Positions 37,136-47,858 of a DNA stretch of 57,000 nt are shown one piece after another. The position numbers and the translations under genes are program-made. The stretch comes from Adiantum capillus-veneris. Lineage: Eukaryota > Streptophyta > Polypodiopsida > Polypodiales > Pteridaceae. Positions within the stretch are counted from its first letter, which is position 1. Every line of letters begins with the position of its first letter. The notes below the pieces were generated by a model. That model made no database searches and had not been told where the DNA came from. It saw nothing but the letters and a program-made list of their open reading frames with translations. The DNA lies in contig CM043963.1 of the NCBI GenBank assembly GCA_014529385.2, positions 94,526,412 to 94,583,411 of the forward strand, in the 5' to 3' direction.

Positions 37136-37676
37136 GTTGTCTACCATGACAGCAAAAAGTATCTCCCTAACAACCATGAGTTGCAAGAGAATTCCCTATG
37201 ATGGGCTTGGTTAACCCGAAAGCCAATTAGTTGGAGGAGTCGAGGGGAAGTGGATTTAAATCTGCCAACCGCCGTAAAAAAAAATACTATTTATGTTCCA
37301 TCAGATACCATACTAGGGTGATCCTCTATTCAATTATCTTCTTGAACCCATGCACATCTTCAAAAACTTAGAATACATATGATGGAAAATTGTAATAGGT
37401 CCTAAAGAGAGCAAGGCACAAAGAGATGATTTGCAAGAAGTGAAGTGCATCAAAAGCTTATGGGCATTGAGCACACCTCAAGGACAATAGATTCTTCCTA
37501 GAGAACCTTTGGGCTTGACCAAAGAAGAATAATGATGTGTAAATAATACCATTCGTGAAATCTTTACTGCCTTGCGTTACATGCATTGCTTGAAGAGAGC
37601 ATTCACAAATGACGAAGACCTTGTTGGCTTGAAGTCTCAAGATTATCATAGATTCTTATACTTTTGTTACCTTTAG
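37136..37676 (+). pseudogene. Second CACTA (En/Spm) TNP2 transposase fragment
   Basis: On the plus strand, VVYHDSKKYLPNNHELQ at 37,136-37,186 matches the conserved Arg/Lys-(Phe/Tyr)-Leu-Pro-x-(Asp/Asn)-His motif of TNP2 transposases and ends in TGA. From 37,329 another frame reads NYLLEPMHIFKNL, then TGA, KESKAQRDDLQEV and further stops, then EDLVGLKSQDYH at about 37,614-37,649, the same Leu-Lys-Ser-x-Asp-x-His signature as the remnant at 26.7 kb. At least four stops interrupt this frame. It lies in the opposite orientation to the first CACTA remnant and differs in sequence, so it is an independent, older copy. Confidence 0.72.
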
Positions 37677-38018
37677 CTACTAAGAATTGCCTCAATGAGA
37701 CTAGAAACGCAACATTCTGCAAGATTGGTGGGGTGGTGTGTTGGATATACAATAAGGAGATTAGATAATATCCATTGCAGGTTGCCTAGCTATGCTCCAT
37801 TGAACTAGTAACAATGGCTCTCACCAGTTGAACGGATGAGAGCTGTAGCCAATCAGCCAATTGTTCGCGGGTGCGGAAGGTGATAAGTCCCAAAAAGGAC
37901 AAACCTTTCGCAAACTCGCAGCGACACTCTTGGTCTAGAGCGTTCGATACTAAATCAAACTCATCACCAAAAAAGCCTTTCCAACAACTTTTTAAACCAA
38001 TTATTTGCAGTTAATAGT
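37677..38018. other. Unassigned sequence
   Basis: No feature was recognised between the CACTA fragment (+) and the Ty3 remnant (-). Confidence 0.5.
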
Positions 38019-38235
38019 TCATGTAATTGAGGGGGTTGCTATAGGTGGTGTCTCTTTCACATTTTGTAATTTTCCAGTCAAGTAAACATTGGAATCTTTG
38101 AGAGATTTAACTCTCTTCTCTAACCCTGATATAAATGTTTGTGAATTGATCAGTGCACTACTTATCCTCATAATAATTTTCAATTGATCATTTGATGATT
38201 GATTTAGCTTTGTACAATACCCTAAAAGATCATTC
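38019..38235 (-). pseudogene. Unrecognised coiled-coil-like tail fused to RT remnant
   Basis: The reverse-transcriptase frame loses family resemblance after the EWTDAC segment. It continues open for about 70 residues rich in Lys, Leu, Ser and Asn, with a heptad-like stretch (FISGLEKRVKSLKDSN). This may mark a deletion joining RNase H to another part of the element, such as a gag N-terminus. I do not recognise it. Confidence 0.3.
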
Positions 38236-39698
38236 ATACCATCTCCTATATCGCAAGCATCCGTCCACTCAAAAGCCACAATTAACACGTAAAGAGGTTG
38301 AGCAATAATTGCAAAGCAAAATATAAATCTTTAATAATATCCGCATTGCCCCATGAAGCCTTGAACTTATTTAACATTAACATGTCTTGGAATTTGTAGA
38401 GTTACTCTGATTTTCTCCTCATCTGTTGAGATGCCATTTTTGGACACTATATGCCCCTGTATCTTGCCTTGTCTTACCATGAAGACACACTTTTCTGGAT
38501 TCAGACATAATCGATATGATCGACACTTTTTGAAAATAGATTTAAGTTGTGACTGGTGATCGTCTCTCTGTTTAGAGTGTACACACAAATCATCAACGTA
38601 AACTTCTAGAAAACTTCGTAAGAATGCGCAAAAGATGTGACACATGAGTCATTGGAAAGTTGTTGGAGCGTTAGTCAACCCAAAAGCCATCACTGCAAAG
38701 GCAAATGTGCCCCATTCTATTGCAAAGGCTGTTTTATTTTGATCCTTGGGATCTATGGATAGCTGATTGTATCCAGAGAAACCATTTAAGAAGCTATACA
38801 CTTTAGCTCCTTCTACTCTCTCGATCACGTGGTCCATTATCGGCAATGGATAATGATCCCAAATTGTGGCAGCGTTCACTTTCTTGAGGTTTACACATAC
38901 TCGTAATTTACCATTCTTTTTAGGGACGACCACCAAAGGTGACACCCACTCTGTATGTTCAATCTCATAGATGAACCTCACTTGCTTCAGTTTCATGATC
39001 TCTTCTTCTATCTTCTTGGCATAGTTGTCATTGTAAGAGTACGGGCGTTGCTTACTTGGCTTCGCATCATCACGAAGTGGGATAGTATGTTGACACACAC
39101 TCAGATCCACTCCTTTCAGATCTTTGTAAGACCAGGCGAACACATTCCTATACTCGTTCAACAACTCTATAAGCAATCGTTCTTTGACATGGTCAAGATC
39201 AGTGGCCACATATACGTGTTTTGGATTGTGTCCTGGCTCCGCCAAGTCCACTTTCTTTACGTTCTCAGGTCCATCGTAAGATATTCCTGGCGTATCTATT
39301 CTGTTCGGTTTCTTAACCACGATCTTGCGTTTTTCCAGTGTGTACTTTCTATAATGTGAGGGCACGCTAAAGGGAGTGGTCAGTTTATCTTCATCTGTGT
39401 CCAGCTCCTCCCACTCGGATATACAATCTTTGAAGTCTTCCTTTCCCTTGCTAGCTGCTACAATTTTCAACCTTTTTTTCATTAGCTCGTAATGATTCCC
39501 GTTTTGTTTCTGTCTTTTGGGTTTAATCGCATAGATCTCTAGGATTTGTGTCAAATAACATCCCGTGAGGGTGTCCTTAACGCAATCCTCCGCATTTACC
39601 CAACCCAAAAGCTCAGATTTGCCTTTTAGATCCGGCTTGTGCATTTCGCCTTCCAATTTTGTTTTCGGCTCTAGTTTTTCTCTCGGTTCGTCTTGCAT
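38236..39698 (-). pseudogene. Reverse transcriptase of a non-chromoviral Ty3/gypsy element
   Basis: Minus-strand frame from the first in-frame Met at 39,698. It reads a basic/acidic linker, then FAWSYKDLKG, the RT core (WVSPLVVVPKKNGKLRVCV, VYSFLNGFSGYNQ, AFGLTNAP), a TGA at 38,649-38,651 where Arg of a Gln-Arg-Leu-Met motif is expected, then the palm with intact EVYVDDLCV (Asp-Asp at 38,589-38,594). It continues to GYY-stop-RFIF and ALIVAFEW-like connection sequence near 38,250, with two more stops. The first catalytic Asp of motif A is Asn (codon at 38,784-38,786), so polymerase activity was lost independently of the stops. The 349 codons before the first stop are unbroken. No RNase H or integrase follows. 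Confidence 0.88.
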
Positions 39699-39765
39699 TT
39701 CGGTTCGTTTTTTTTTAACAGTTTAAGTTCAAACTCCAATTGGATGTGTTTTTTATTTCTGAGCT

Positions 39766-40251
39766 TTAACATTGCCTTTCGCATAGCTTTAGCTCTTCTA
39801 CATTCATGCTTGTTAGGTTTCCTTTTATCCCCTTCTTGGTTAGATTGGAATTTATCCGACGCATCATAATTTTCCTCTCGGGTAACTTTTCATGAATTTT
39901 CTCAGCCTCAGACTCTTTGTTTGTGTCTTTGTTTGCTTCTCCTACGGAAGAAATTTCTATTCTTACTGGCATAAGTGGTGTTTCCATTTTGTTTTCTTCT
40001 GGTGCGTGATAATGGATTTTGTCGAGTTCAGCATCTGCTCCTTCCAAGATGATTTTTTCGTCATAGCTGCCACTTGAGACGCTTGTACATTCTTCTTCAA
40101 TCACGCCTACCATGTTGAAGGATACTATGTCGTAACCCTCTTTGTCCGCAGCGTTTGGTAGCGTGGACATTTGCACAAACATCCAACATAGCGAGAAAGC
40201 CAGGTCTACCCTCCAAGAGTAGCACTGCACCAATGGCTCGAGAACTTGCAT
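39766..40251 (-). pseudogene. Protease-RT linker of the same Ty3 element
   Basis: A 161-codon acidic minus-strand frame upstream of, and in a different frame from, the RT at 39,698. Its EGYDIVSFNMVG stretch resembles EGFDLVPFHIVN in the frame at 56,360-56,692 (+), which follows a protease of the same type. It is therefore best read as the variable region between protease and RT. No active site is present in it. Confidence 0.5.
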
Positions 40252-40740
40252 ACATACTCCACAATATAAAATGTGAAGTACCTACGACTCTTGAACGTTA
40301 TGGTCTATTGAGAGTACAAAGCTCTCTACCCATAAAGGTTCAAGGTCTATCTAAAAATATTAGTATGCCTGATGATGATGTTTAAGATAAGAAGCACGTA
40401 AACTAGTCCTATTCTAATTTACTCACTCACTTGTTTTGTCAAGTTTTGTACTTCAAGTTCCTACGACTCTTGAATGTTATGGTCTATTGAGAGTAGAAAG
40501 CACTCTCTCTACCCATAAAGGTTCATGGTCTATCTAAAAATATTAGTATGCATACAGAGAGTTCGAGTCGCAACTCAATAGGCAGGTCATGCCAGGTTTT
40601 GTGAAAGGCTTATTCACAGCCTTAGAGTAGTAATTACCTTGTAATTTGTGTCTTTTTAATCAAATCTTAGCATTACCTTCTCTCATAGTAAAGTTTCACA
40701 AAGCATAAACTAACCTTTGTACTACTAGTCTTTTTCAAGA
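40252..40740. repeat. Direct repeat of about 95 bp with flanking unassigned sequence
   Basis: The segment 40,276-40,368 recurs at 40,455-40,551 with a few substitutions and one TCTC insertion. The first copy lies in a 76-codon plus-strand frame (40,155-40,385) containing PTTLERYGLLRVQSSLP. This may be retrotransposon-derived, but I cannot name it. The rest is featureless. Confidence 0.75.
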
Positions 40741-41330
40741 TGGGGACGAGAAGAGGAGAATCCTCCTCAAGCAGATAAATATATCCTCCTTCTCTAGTGA
40801 AGGGAGGGACATAGCAACGAATATAAAGGCATGGATTGAAAAGTTTGATGATTACTTCCTCCTTGTAAAGATTTTTGTCGAGAATCAATCTATGTTTGCT
40901 TGCTATAAGCTAGTTGGGGAAGCAAAAACTTTGGTGGAAGGAGTGGCGCCGCGAGTAGGAAATCAATGAATCTACTATACCTTGGGAAATCATCAAAGAG
41001 GCTATAAAGGAGAGATTCTTACCACTTAACCATGAGACCCTAAAGATGAACGAATTTTATAAACTCACTCAAAAGAGTCTCTCAGTGGACTCCTACTATT
41101 CACAATTTGTGAAGTTGAAGAAGTACACCCTTGCCATGACGATCAAGCAATCGATAAGCAAGTTTGTTCAAGATTTAAATGCCCCTCTGAACCATCGAGT
41201 TGAATCTAAGTGTCCTTGTAACCTATAGGATGTGGTATTTTGAGCTAAACCCTTAGAAGGAGGAGCTAAGGAGAGCTCATAATTTTACAAAGCGAGCCTT
41301 CCTAGGACCTTCAATGCAGGGTGAAGGTTC
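40741..41330 (+). pseudogene. gag: gag of a third Ty3/gypsy element
   Basis: Gag capsid core with frameshifts. One frame carries IKAWIEKFDDYFLL and CYKLVGEAKTL near 40,824-40,935. After a shift, a frame reads EAIKERFLPLNHETLKM and on through FYKLTQKSLSVDSYYSQF to the stop at 41,228. This is the usual retrotransposon gag pattern of a Trp-x2-Phe region, a basic Arg-Phe-Leu-Pro motif and Tyr-x2-Phe. A Cys/His-rich stretch near 41,428-41,470 may be a damaged zinc knuckle. No 5' LTR or primer site was found upstream. Confidence 0.72.
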
Positions 41331-41754
41331 AAAGGTGTCCTTCCCTTGACTCCAGTGTAGCGGTCCACCCCCTCTTTTCCCTCAATATGATGTCGTAATC
41401 AAGAATGTAGCCTAGAAAAATGGTCTTTGGTGCAATTGCCACCAACATGATCATCATTGTTTGGAATGCGTCGATCCCCCAAGAGTGCTAAAATGTGTCA
41501 TAGCCCCAACCTTCGGTCAACCTAGGAACCAAACCGAAGGTAGCTCTCACGGTAGAGTGGCCTTTATTTATTAGCCCCAAGTGGGTGAACCTTGTGCTCG
41601 TATCCCTAAGGAAAGAGTTACTCCCAAAGAATGTGATTGAGGCTACATAATAGCAATATTCAATGAAGGTGTGTCTAAAAGACGAGAAGTATGATGAAGC
41701 CAAAACTCATGCTGCAATGGAGCATGAAGGAGAAAATTGTCACTTCTCAACCAT

Positions 41755-42010
41755 GTAGACTCTAGCGTCATATGATGGAAAACATTTCAAATTGCTAATT
41801 GATTCTATAAGTATGCATTCGTCTCTTTCTTTGAGATGCAGTCATGCAATGGGCAACCTCAAGTTTGAACTTGATGGGAAACCTATTGAATGTTCCTTTC
41901 ATGTAATGTCCTCGGGTATTTACGACAACATTAGTGGAATGGATTAGTTAATAGCTAATGTAGCTAGCATCCATTGCAAAACTGGCTTTGTAACATTTGA
42001 AACCACTCAA
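41755..42010 (+). pseudogene. Aspartic protease of the third Ty3 element, damaged
   Basis: A plus-strand frame reads FKLLIDSISMHSS near 41,789-41,827, where Asp-Ser-Gly is expected but Gly is replaced. It then runs FELDGKPIECSFHV and a GMD-stop-LIA motif (TAG 41,945-41,947), where Trp is expected in Gly-Met-Asp-Trp-Leu. The spacing fits a retropepsin followed by its C-terminal Gly-Met-Asp-Trp motif. Confidence 0.68.
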
Positions 42011-42159
42011 GATCAAGAAGCAATAGCCTCTAGTACAACCGAGAAGTCCAAACTTCATCTAGCGAAAGCCAGTAAGATCTTGAAGAGTCTTAGGAGGCAT
42101 CAAGCAGTTTATCTAGCAAAGCTAAACAAGGTGAATGAAACGCCACTTGGCTCTAAAAA

Positions 42160-42960
42160 CCAGCGTTGTTACATGAGTATGAGGATCTCTTTCTAGAGGA
42201 ACTCACTCAAATGCCGTCTAAGTGGGAGATAGATCACAAAATAGAGCTGATCCCAGGAGTAAGACCCATAGCAAAGAGCCCTTATAAAATTTCATTGCTT
42301 GAAGTTGTGGACCTAAAAGACTATCTTTAACAACGTCTCAGCTGAGGCTTCATTAGACCTAGGGTCTCACCATGGGGTGCTTCCGTTCCATTTTGGAGAA
42401 AAGAGGATGGAACACTTTGTTTGTGCGTAGATAACTGAGGACTAAATCAACTCATGGTGAAGAACAAGTACCCTTTCCCAAGGATAGATGAGCTTCTGGA
42501 TCTCTTACATGGATCTAAAATCTTCACCAAAATTGATTTGAAATTTGGGTATTATCAAATTCATGTCAGGGAAGAGGACATACCTACTAAGACAGCCTTC
42601 AACTCTAGGTATGGACATAATGAATTCATCATGATGCCTTTAGGGTCAACAAATGCCCCAACCACTTTCAACCAATTAATGCAAGACACCTTCAAGAGCC
42701 TACTAGATAGGCACATTCTAGTCTTCTTTGATGATATTCCTGTCTATTCAAAGGATGAAGAAGACCATAAGAAGCATGTAAGAGAAGTTTGAAGCTACTT
42801 AGGAAATACTAGATCTTTGCCGAGAAGAGTAAATTTACCTTCTTCTCTAGTAAGATAAGTATTCAAGATAAATTGTGTCTCATGAAGTAATCTCAGTGGA
42901 CCAAGTCAAAGTCAAGGATACAATAGATGGGCCATAGCCCAGACATCCAAAGGAAGTTAT
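42160..42960 (+). pseudogene. Reverse transcriptase of the third Ty3 element
   Basis: A single plus-strand frame from about 42,160 to 42,792 carries YEDLFLEEL, SPYKIS, then stops TAA 42,328-42,330, TGA 42,343-42,345 (before GFIRP) and TGA 42,436-42,438 (before GLN). It then carries the intact palm: NKYPFPRIDELLD, FTKIDLKFGYYQI and the catalytic FFDDIPVYS (Asp-Asp 42,730-42,735). Both TGA codons stand where Arg is conserved (Arg-Gly-Phe-Ile and Tyr-Arg-Gly-Leu-Asn). The family is distinct from the two other Ty3 elements in the window. Confidence 0.9.
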
Positions 42961-43019
42961 GGGATTTCTTGGATTCACTAGGCGGTACAAGATCTTTATC
43001 AAGGATCATTTAAAGATCA

Positions 43020-43043
43020 CCCCCCCCCCCCCCCCCCCCCCCC
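43020..43043. repeat. Poly(C) tract of 24 bases inside the element
   Basis: A run of 24 C sits in the RT-RNase H connection region. It keeps the local frame open as a run of prolines (KIT, then Pro, then LIKLLKKN), in place of a short loop in relatives. It could be a real expansion or an assembly or base-calling error. Confidence 0.85.
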
Positions 43044-43530
43044 TAATTAAACTACTCAAGAAGAATGCTAAAATAATATGGGAGAAGGATCAAGAGCAAA
43101 GCTTTGGAGTACCCAAGATTTCTATGACTGCTGCTCCCATATTAAAGCTTCCCAACTTTGAAGCTAATTTTGAAGTAATGATCGATGTGAGTGGCTTAGC
43201 AATTGGTGGGGTTCTTTAGCAATAAGGGACATATGTAGCTTATGCTTCTAGAAAGCTCAAAGATTACAAGAAGAACTACACAACTCATGACTTGTAACTC
43301 TTCACAGTCATCCAGGCCCCAAAGGTGTGGAGGCATTACTTGTTAAGCAAGAAGTTTTTGCTTAACACAGATCATAAAAGTTTGTAGTAGATTTTCACCC
43401 AAGGAGACCTCAACACGAGACAAAGGAAATGGATGGAGACCCTAGCAGAATATGATTTTGAAGTTAAGTACTTGAAGGGAAAAGATAATGTAGTAGCAGA
43501 TGCCCTTGGTCAAAAATCTTTTCTAGATGT
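43044..43530 (+). pseudogene. Connection and RNase H domain of the third Ty3 element
   Basis: RNase H motifs are visible with stops: FEVMIDVSGLAIGGVL (first acidic residue), a stop near 43,219, then YASRKLKDYKKNYTTHDL with a stop, WRHYLLSKKF, NTDHKSL (last Asp) with another stop, and RQRKWMETLAEYDFEVKY ending in VVADALGQ, a variant of Ala-Asp-Ala-Leu-Ser-Arg. Confidence 0.85.
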
Positions 43531-44410
43531 GAACTCTATGCCCGAAGGCCCTTTAATGTCCGAGATAAAGGATAATTTATCCAAGTACGAGCATTTTGGA
43601 TGGATTCTAGGAATCAAGTCTCAAAATACTCAGTCCAACAAGGACAAAAAGCTGATTAAAGATTACACATTGAATGATGGATACCTCTTCTACCAGCTAC
43701 ACCTGTGTATACCCATTTCTAGAGAACTCAATATTAAAATTCTATGGGAAGATCATGAATCTCCTGCAATTGGACACCTTGGCTATGTCAGGATTCTTAA
43801 TTTAAATTAGAAAATCTTCTTCTGGCCAGGATTGAATTGAGTTGTACTCCAGTAAGTGACTCAATGCTCAGCCTGCCAGAAGATTAATGCAAAAAGGGTC
43901 AAGGTGCCAAGGAAGCTTCATCTTCTCAACGTCCCCCAAATGAAATGAGAGTGCATCAATAGGGATTTTGTCACTAGTCTACCAGTAATACAAGGAGTTT
44001 ATGGCTCCATCTTGGTAGTGGTAGGTAGGTTGACAAAGGTGGCCCATCGTAAACCAGTTAAGAAGACTTGTTCAACCTTTGATATCGACAAAATTTTCTT
44101 CAAGGATATATATCCGGGTTGCATGGTCTTCCTAAGACAGTTGTAAGTGATAGAGACACCAAGTTCACCTCAAAGTTTTGGGTATCTCTCTTCCAAGGTA
44201 TAGGTACTCAACTCAAATTTAGCACGACTTACCACCCGAAGGACTGACGATCAAATAGGGCAGGTCAACCAAGTGATCAAAGATATTCTCAGAGCCTAGT
44301 GTAGCTTAGAACCAAAGGGTGGATGCACTATCTCCCTCTTGTTGAATTTGCCTATAATTCCTCCCATGTTGTTTTGGGAATGCTTGAGCACTTAGGCATT
44401 CATCCGTAAA
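43531..44410 (+). pseudogene. Integrase of the third Ty3 element, catalytic Glu lost
   Basis: The HHCC module is present (DHESPAIGHLGYVR near 43,752, CSACQK near 43,869). The first catalytic Asp lies in RDFVTSLP (codon 43,964-43,966) and the second in VSDRDTKF (44,149-44,151). At the third position the codon is GGG (44,258-44,260) in a DDQIGQVNQV context where relatives have Thr-Glu-Arg-Val-Asn, so Glu became Gly. Frameshifts occur near 44,120 and 44,245. The C-terminal part ends near LVEFAYNSSH (about 44,340-44,370). No chromodomain or 3' LTR boundary was identified. Confidence 0.85.
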
Positions 44411-44935
44411 GCATCAAATCTCTTGCATGTTACTAGTTGATTTAATGACTTGCATTTTTGCAAGAGGATAAGTATTCTTACCAGCCATTCATATCAAAAA
44501 CTGATTTCAAGCCTTTCCCTTATCTTTTGGAGAGAGGTTGGAATCCGAATCAGAACTATTCGATACCTCAAGCCACACGCCAAAAAAAATGACGTGGCAA
44601 TGGATCTACTTGCCCAAGCCAGCTCAACAACTCTCCTTTTTGTTGAACATGCAAACTCATTTTAGCCTTTTAGTTATGAGAATTTATTTCTATTTGTGAA
44701 GAGGGAAAGGTACTTGTGTAGAACGATGACTATCTATTTGTGAAAAGGGAAAGTCATGAAAATCCATCTCTTTCTATTTTAAAGAGAGTGAGTTTGAGAA
44801 AAGTCTCATGAACACAATCTCTTTCCATTTTACAGAGTGAACTTTAGGAAAGTGTCTCATGGCCCTTTAGAGAACATCTCTCTCTATTTGAAGGTGGCAA
44901 AACTCCACTATAAAAATAGACTAGTTAACCTCATT
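44411..44935. other. Possible LTR remnant with TATA box
   Basis: The stretch 44,690-44,935 contains repeated TCTATTTGTGAARAGGGAAAG and ATCTCTTTC/TATTT modules and a CTATAAAAATAGA TATA-like motif near 44,910. It may be part of an LTR of the third Ty3 element, cut by the copia sequence that starts about 44,936. No second copy was found to prove it. Confidence 0.35.
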
Positions 44936-44939
44936 ATGC

Positions 44940-45799
44940 ATGGCGTCAGGTGATGCATCATGTAAAGGAAAAGAGAAGGTTGATCAGCCCCTTGGTATGC
45001 CTGACATTTCTGCAGGACATTCACATATAGATGGAGAGTCTAGCGGCTCTGAGCAGAGCCTTGATGAAGAGTTTGGGATTCCAGGTATCAGGACACCTGG
45101 TGTGAGAAGAGCTAATGCAGCTAACAGGACACCATGGACAGATCCAGGTCCACGTAGGTCTAATAGGGAAAGATGACCAGCCGAGAGACTGATGTATGAT
45201 GGTTATGTAGCTCGCCATTATGCATATATGTCAAAGGTTGTGCAGGATGATGAACCCCTTGTTTTGAGGATGCCCTTGAACATACACTTTGGGATAAAGC
45301 CATGGATGAGGAGATGGCTGCATTGGATGTAAATAGGACATGGGAGTTGGTGCCTTTGCCTGAAGGGAAAAAGACTATTGGATGTAAGTGGGTGTACAAA
45401 GTGAAGCACAACTCGGATCGAAACATAAGCAAGTATAAGGCTAGACTAGTAGCCAATCGATATGCACAGACACATGGCATTGATTATGAGGAGACATTTG
45501 CTCCTATTGCAAAGATGGAAACAGTGAGAGCTGTGATTGCAGTGGCTGCATCAAGAGGTTGGTTGTTACATCAAATGGATGTAAAGAATGCCTTCTTGCA
45601 TGGTGAGTTGCAAAAAGAGGTGTATTTGGAACAACCACCTGGATATGAGGAGATGAGTCACCTAGATTATGTGTGCAGGTTGTGTAAAGCTTTGTATGGA
45701 TTAAAACAAGCACCGAGAGCATGGCATGACAAAATCACATAGTATCTTGTCATAATTGGCTTTCTTATGTCATATGTAGATCAATCACTCTATGTGCGT
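44940..45799 (+). pseudogene. Copia pol, linker and N-terminal reverse transcriptase
   Basis: The first part (44,940-45,260) is the Ser/Gly/Asp-rich linker between integrase and RT, with TGA at 45,174-45,176 after an Arg-rich RRSNRER segment. A one-base shift near 45,262 moves to the RT frame: MDEEMAALDVNRTWELV, GCKWVYKVK, KARLVAN, YEETFAPIAKMETVR, HQMDVKNAFLHGEL (first catalytic Asp intact) and ALYGLKQAPRAW. This is the standard copia RT order. TAG at 45,740-45,742 follows, and the sequence breaks off at 45,799 where the nested element begins. Confidence 0.93.
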
Positions 45800-47846
45800 T
45801 GTCCGCGGATATGTGTTCGCTATGTGAGCCGGGCAGGCGTCGGGTCTTTGGCTGTGGAAGGTGTAAAAGAGAGAGAACAAGAGACATTGACAACTCTGGA
45901 AACCACCGCAATCATCAATTAATTGAATATTACTTTGATTACAATTTAGTCCTTAGCCAAGGCGAGCTCTTAATAGCGCCGTCACTTGGATCATCTACTA
46001 ACTAGGAGTTTAAGGTCCTGCTTTGAAGAATTAACCGGGCCGCTAATGACGTCGGGCTTAACAGAATGATTAAACAAACATTAGCTGATGACGGCGATGA
46101 AAACTTCCTCATGTCGCTTCATTTGCTTCGATTGCCCCGTGGATTCTGTAGTCTTCAATTCAGTTCACTGCCTCGATCATCAATGCTTTGGACCGGCTTA
46201 ATTGCCATTCTCTAGTTGTAACTTCCTCCTACTTTCTTCTCTTGCTTTGGTTCAAGGCCAAGCTCGCATTTGCTTGTTTGCCTCGACTTACTCCCTTGCT
46301 TGCTTCGACCAAGCTTCAAGCTCCTTTGGGCTTCTTTTCCTGCCTTCCCCGCTTCTAAACACTTTTCTTCTATTTCTTGCCCTTCACCTCGCTATCCTCC
46401 TTGCTCGATACCCTTCTCCATCTCCCTTTTCTTCTTAAGGGACGAGAGAGAGAACCCTTGCCTTGTTTACCTTGCCGAGCATGAGAGCGAGAGAGAGGGA
46501 GCCTGCTCAATCCTCCCTTCACGCCTTTCTCTAGCCGCAGACGAGAGAGAGGAGAGAGAGCTTCACCTTCACCCTCCCCTCCAAGCTCCTCCGTCGTCTT
46601 GTTGATAGCCCTCTTCTTCCGTTCTTTATGCTTCTCCTCCCTATTTCCCCATCTTCAACTCGTTTTCTATACCTTATTAATAGCCCTCTTTAAATTTCTG
46701 CAACAACGGCGCCGTCGTTGTGGGAACGACGCCGATGATGTGGCAATGTTGAAGTTCCAGCTGAGCCAAACGCGACAAGACTTGCACCAAAACCTTCGCC
46801 CTGGCCTGCTTGGTGGTTTTCGTCTCTTGGCCGTCTTCAGCCGACCCCTTCCCAGCATTGCGCGAGCTCGTCTCTCGCTGCCTGAGCCGCCGCTCGCTGC
46901 TCACACCATGGCTCCTCTTTCTTTTGTTCACATTTGCCCTTATTAAAAAAATTCGGGCGGCCATTTTACTTCACCTTGGGTGGGCGGCCGACTTACCTCT
47001 TGGGCGGCCATAAGCTTGGTCCCTTGGGCGGCCCTTGGCCCTTGTTGGGACCACATTTAGCATACATGCCGACCGAGGCACCGGCAAACACGAATTTTTT
47101 CTCTTAACATCCCCTGACTAGCAATATCACCATGAATTCTGCTGCCCACTCTAGTGTGTTGAATGTCGCCACAGCCTTCAAGATGCAAGTATAAGTGATT
47201 GCATTTGGTGAAAGACCATCCCTCACATTTGGTTAAAACAGTCGGGGCTTCTAAGCCGCAGCCCTTTTTGGCATAATCCGCAGTCATTGCATTCCAAAAC
47301 CCGATTGAGAGCCAAAAACTCCCGAATGGCACTTCGACCGAGCGGACCAAACTAGTACGGAGCCGGCCCCCTTCGAATAATTAACAACCTATATCTTGGC
47401 AATTGGAACTCTAATCGTCGTCGATCTAAAAAGACCGACGCGCTCCACAAAGTGAGCATTTCAGGTCCGCACATTCATTTCATCTCTGTCATCTTAGCTA
47501 CAGTTGCCCAATCCGGTACAGATCTGCAATCTACTCGAACATTAAACTGCCATAACTTCTTCACCGTAGCTCCAATCGACGAGCCGCAAAGACAGGACGG
47601 TAGAGCACAAAAATAACTGTAGTTCTAGATCATAAACTCCCATTTGTGCTCACTTCAAGCATAGTCCCTTTTAGCATCACCTAAGGCATCAGTTGGCCCT
47701 TTTAAGCCGCATCTTGCATACATTCAGCATTGAACTTGGCCTGTTACTAGGCCCTAATCACTATTCATTAATCATGTAAGCTTCAAACAAACTTGATGTG
47801 CATTTTTTTGGAATCTTTCTTAGCATGGGACAGGAGCTGCACGACA
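45800..47846 (-). repeat. 3' LTR (left copy) of the nested element
   Basis: 2,047 bp, from TGTCCGCGGATATG at the copia junction to GCTGCACGACA. It aligns along its length with 50,489-52,504, with small indels (for example about 15 extra bases near 46,087). It contains a PPR fragment at 47,045-47,350 and the GGGCGGCC cluster at about 46,950-47,032. Its TATA region is changed to GTATAGAAAA. Confidence 0.92.
47045..47350 (-). pseudogene. PPR gene fragment inside the left LTR
   Basis: Minus-strand frames contain pieces of PLS-type pentatricopeptide repeats: FWNAMTADYAKKG, a degraded Ser-Pro-Asn-x-Ile-Thr-type segment, then GSRIHGDIASQG, and in another frame the MYAKCG-type ending at about 47,045-47,070. 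PPR proteins are organellar RNA-binding factors. The frames are scrambled by indels, so no functional protein is encoded. The same fragment is in the other LTR (51,708-52,004), so it was part of the LTR before insertion here. Confidence 0.72.
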
Positions 47847-47858
47847 TCCACCCTCTCT
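47847..47858 (-). other. Polypurine tract of the nested element
   Basis: On the minus strand AGAGAGGGTGGA ends exactly at the start of the 3' LTR, supporting the minus orientation. Confidence 0.7.
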
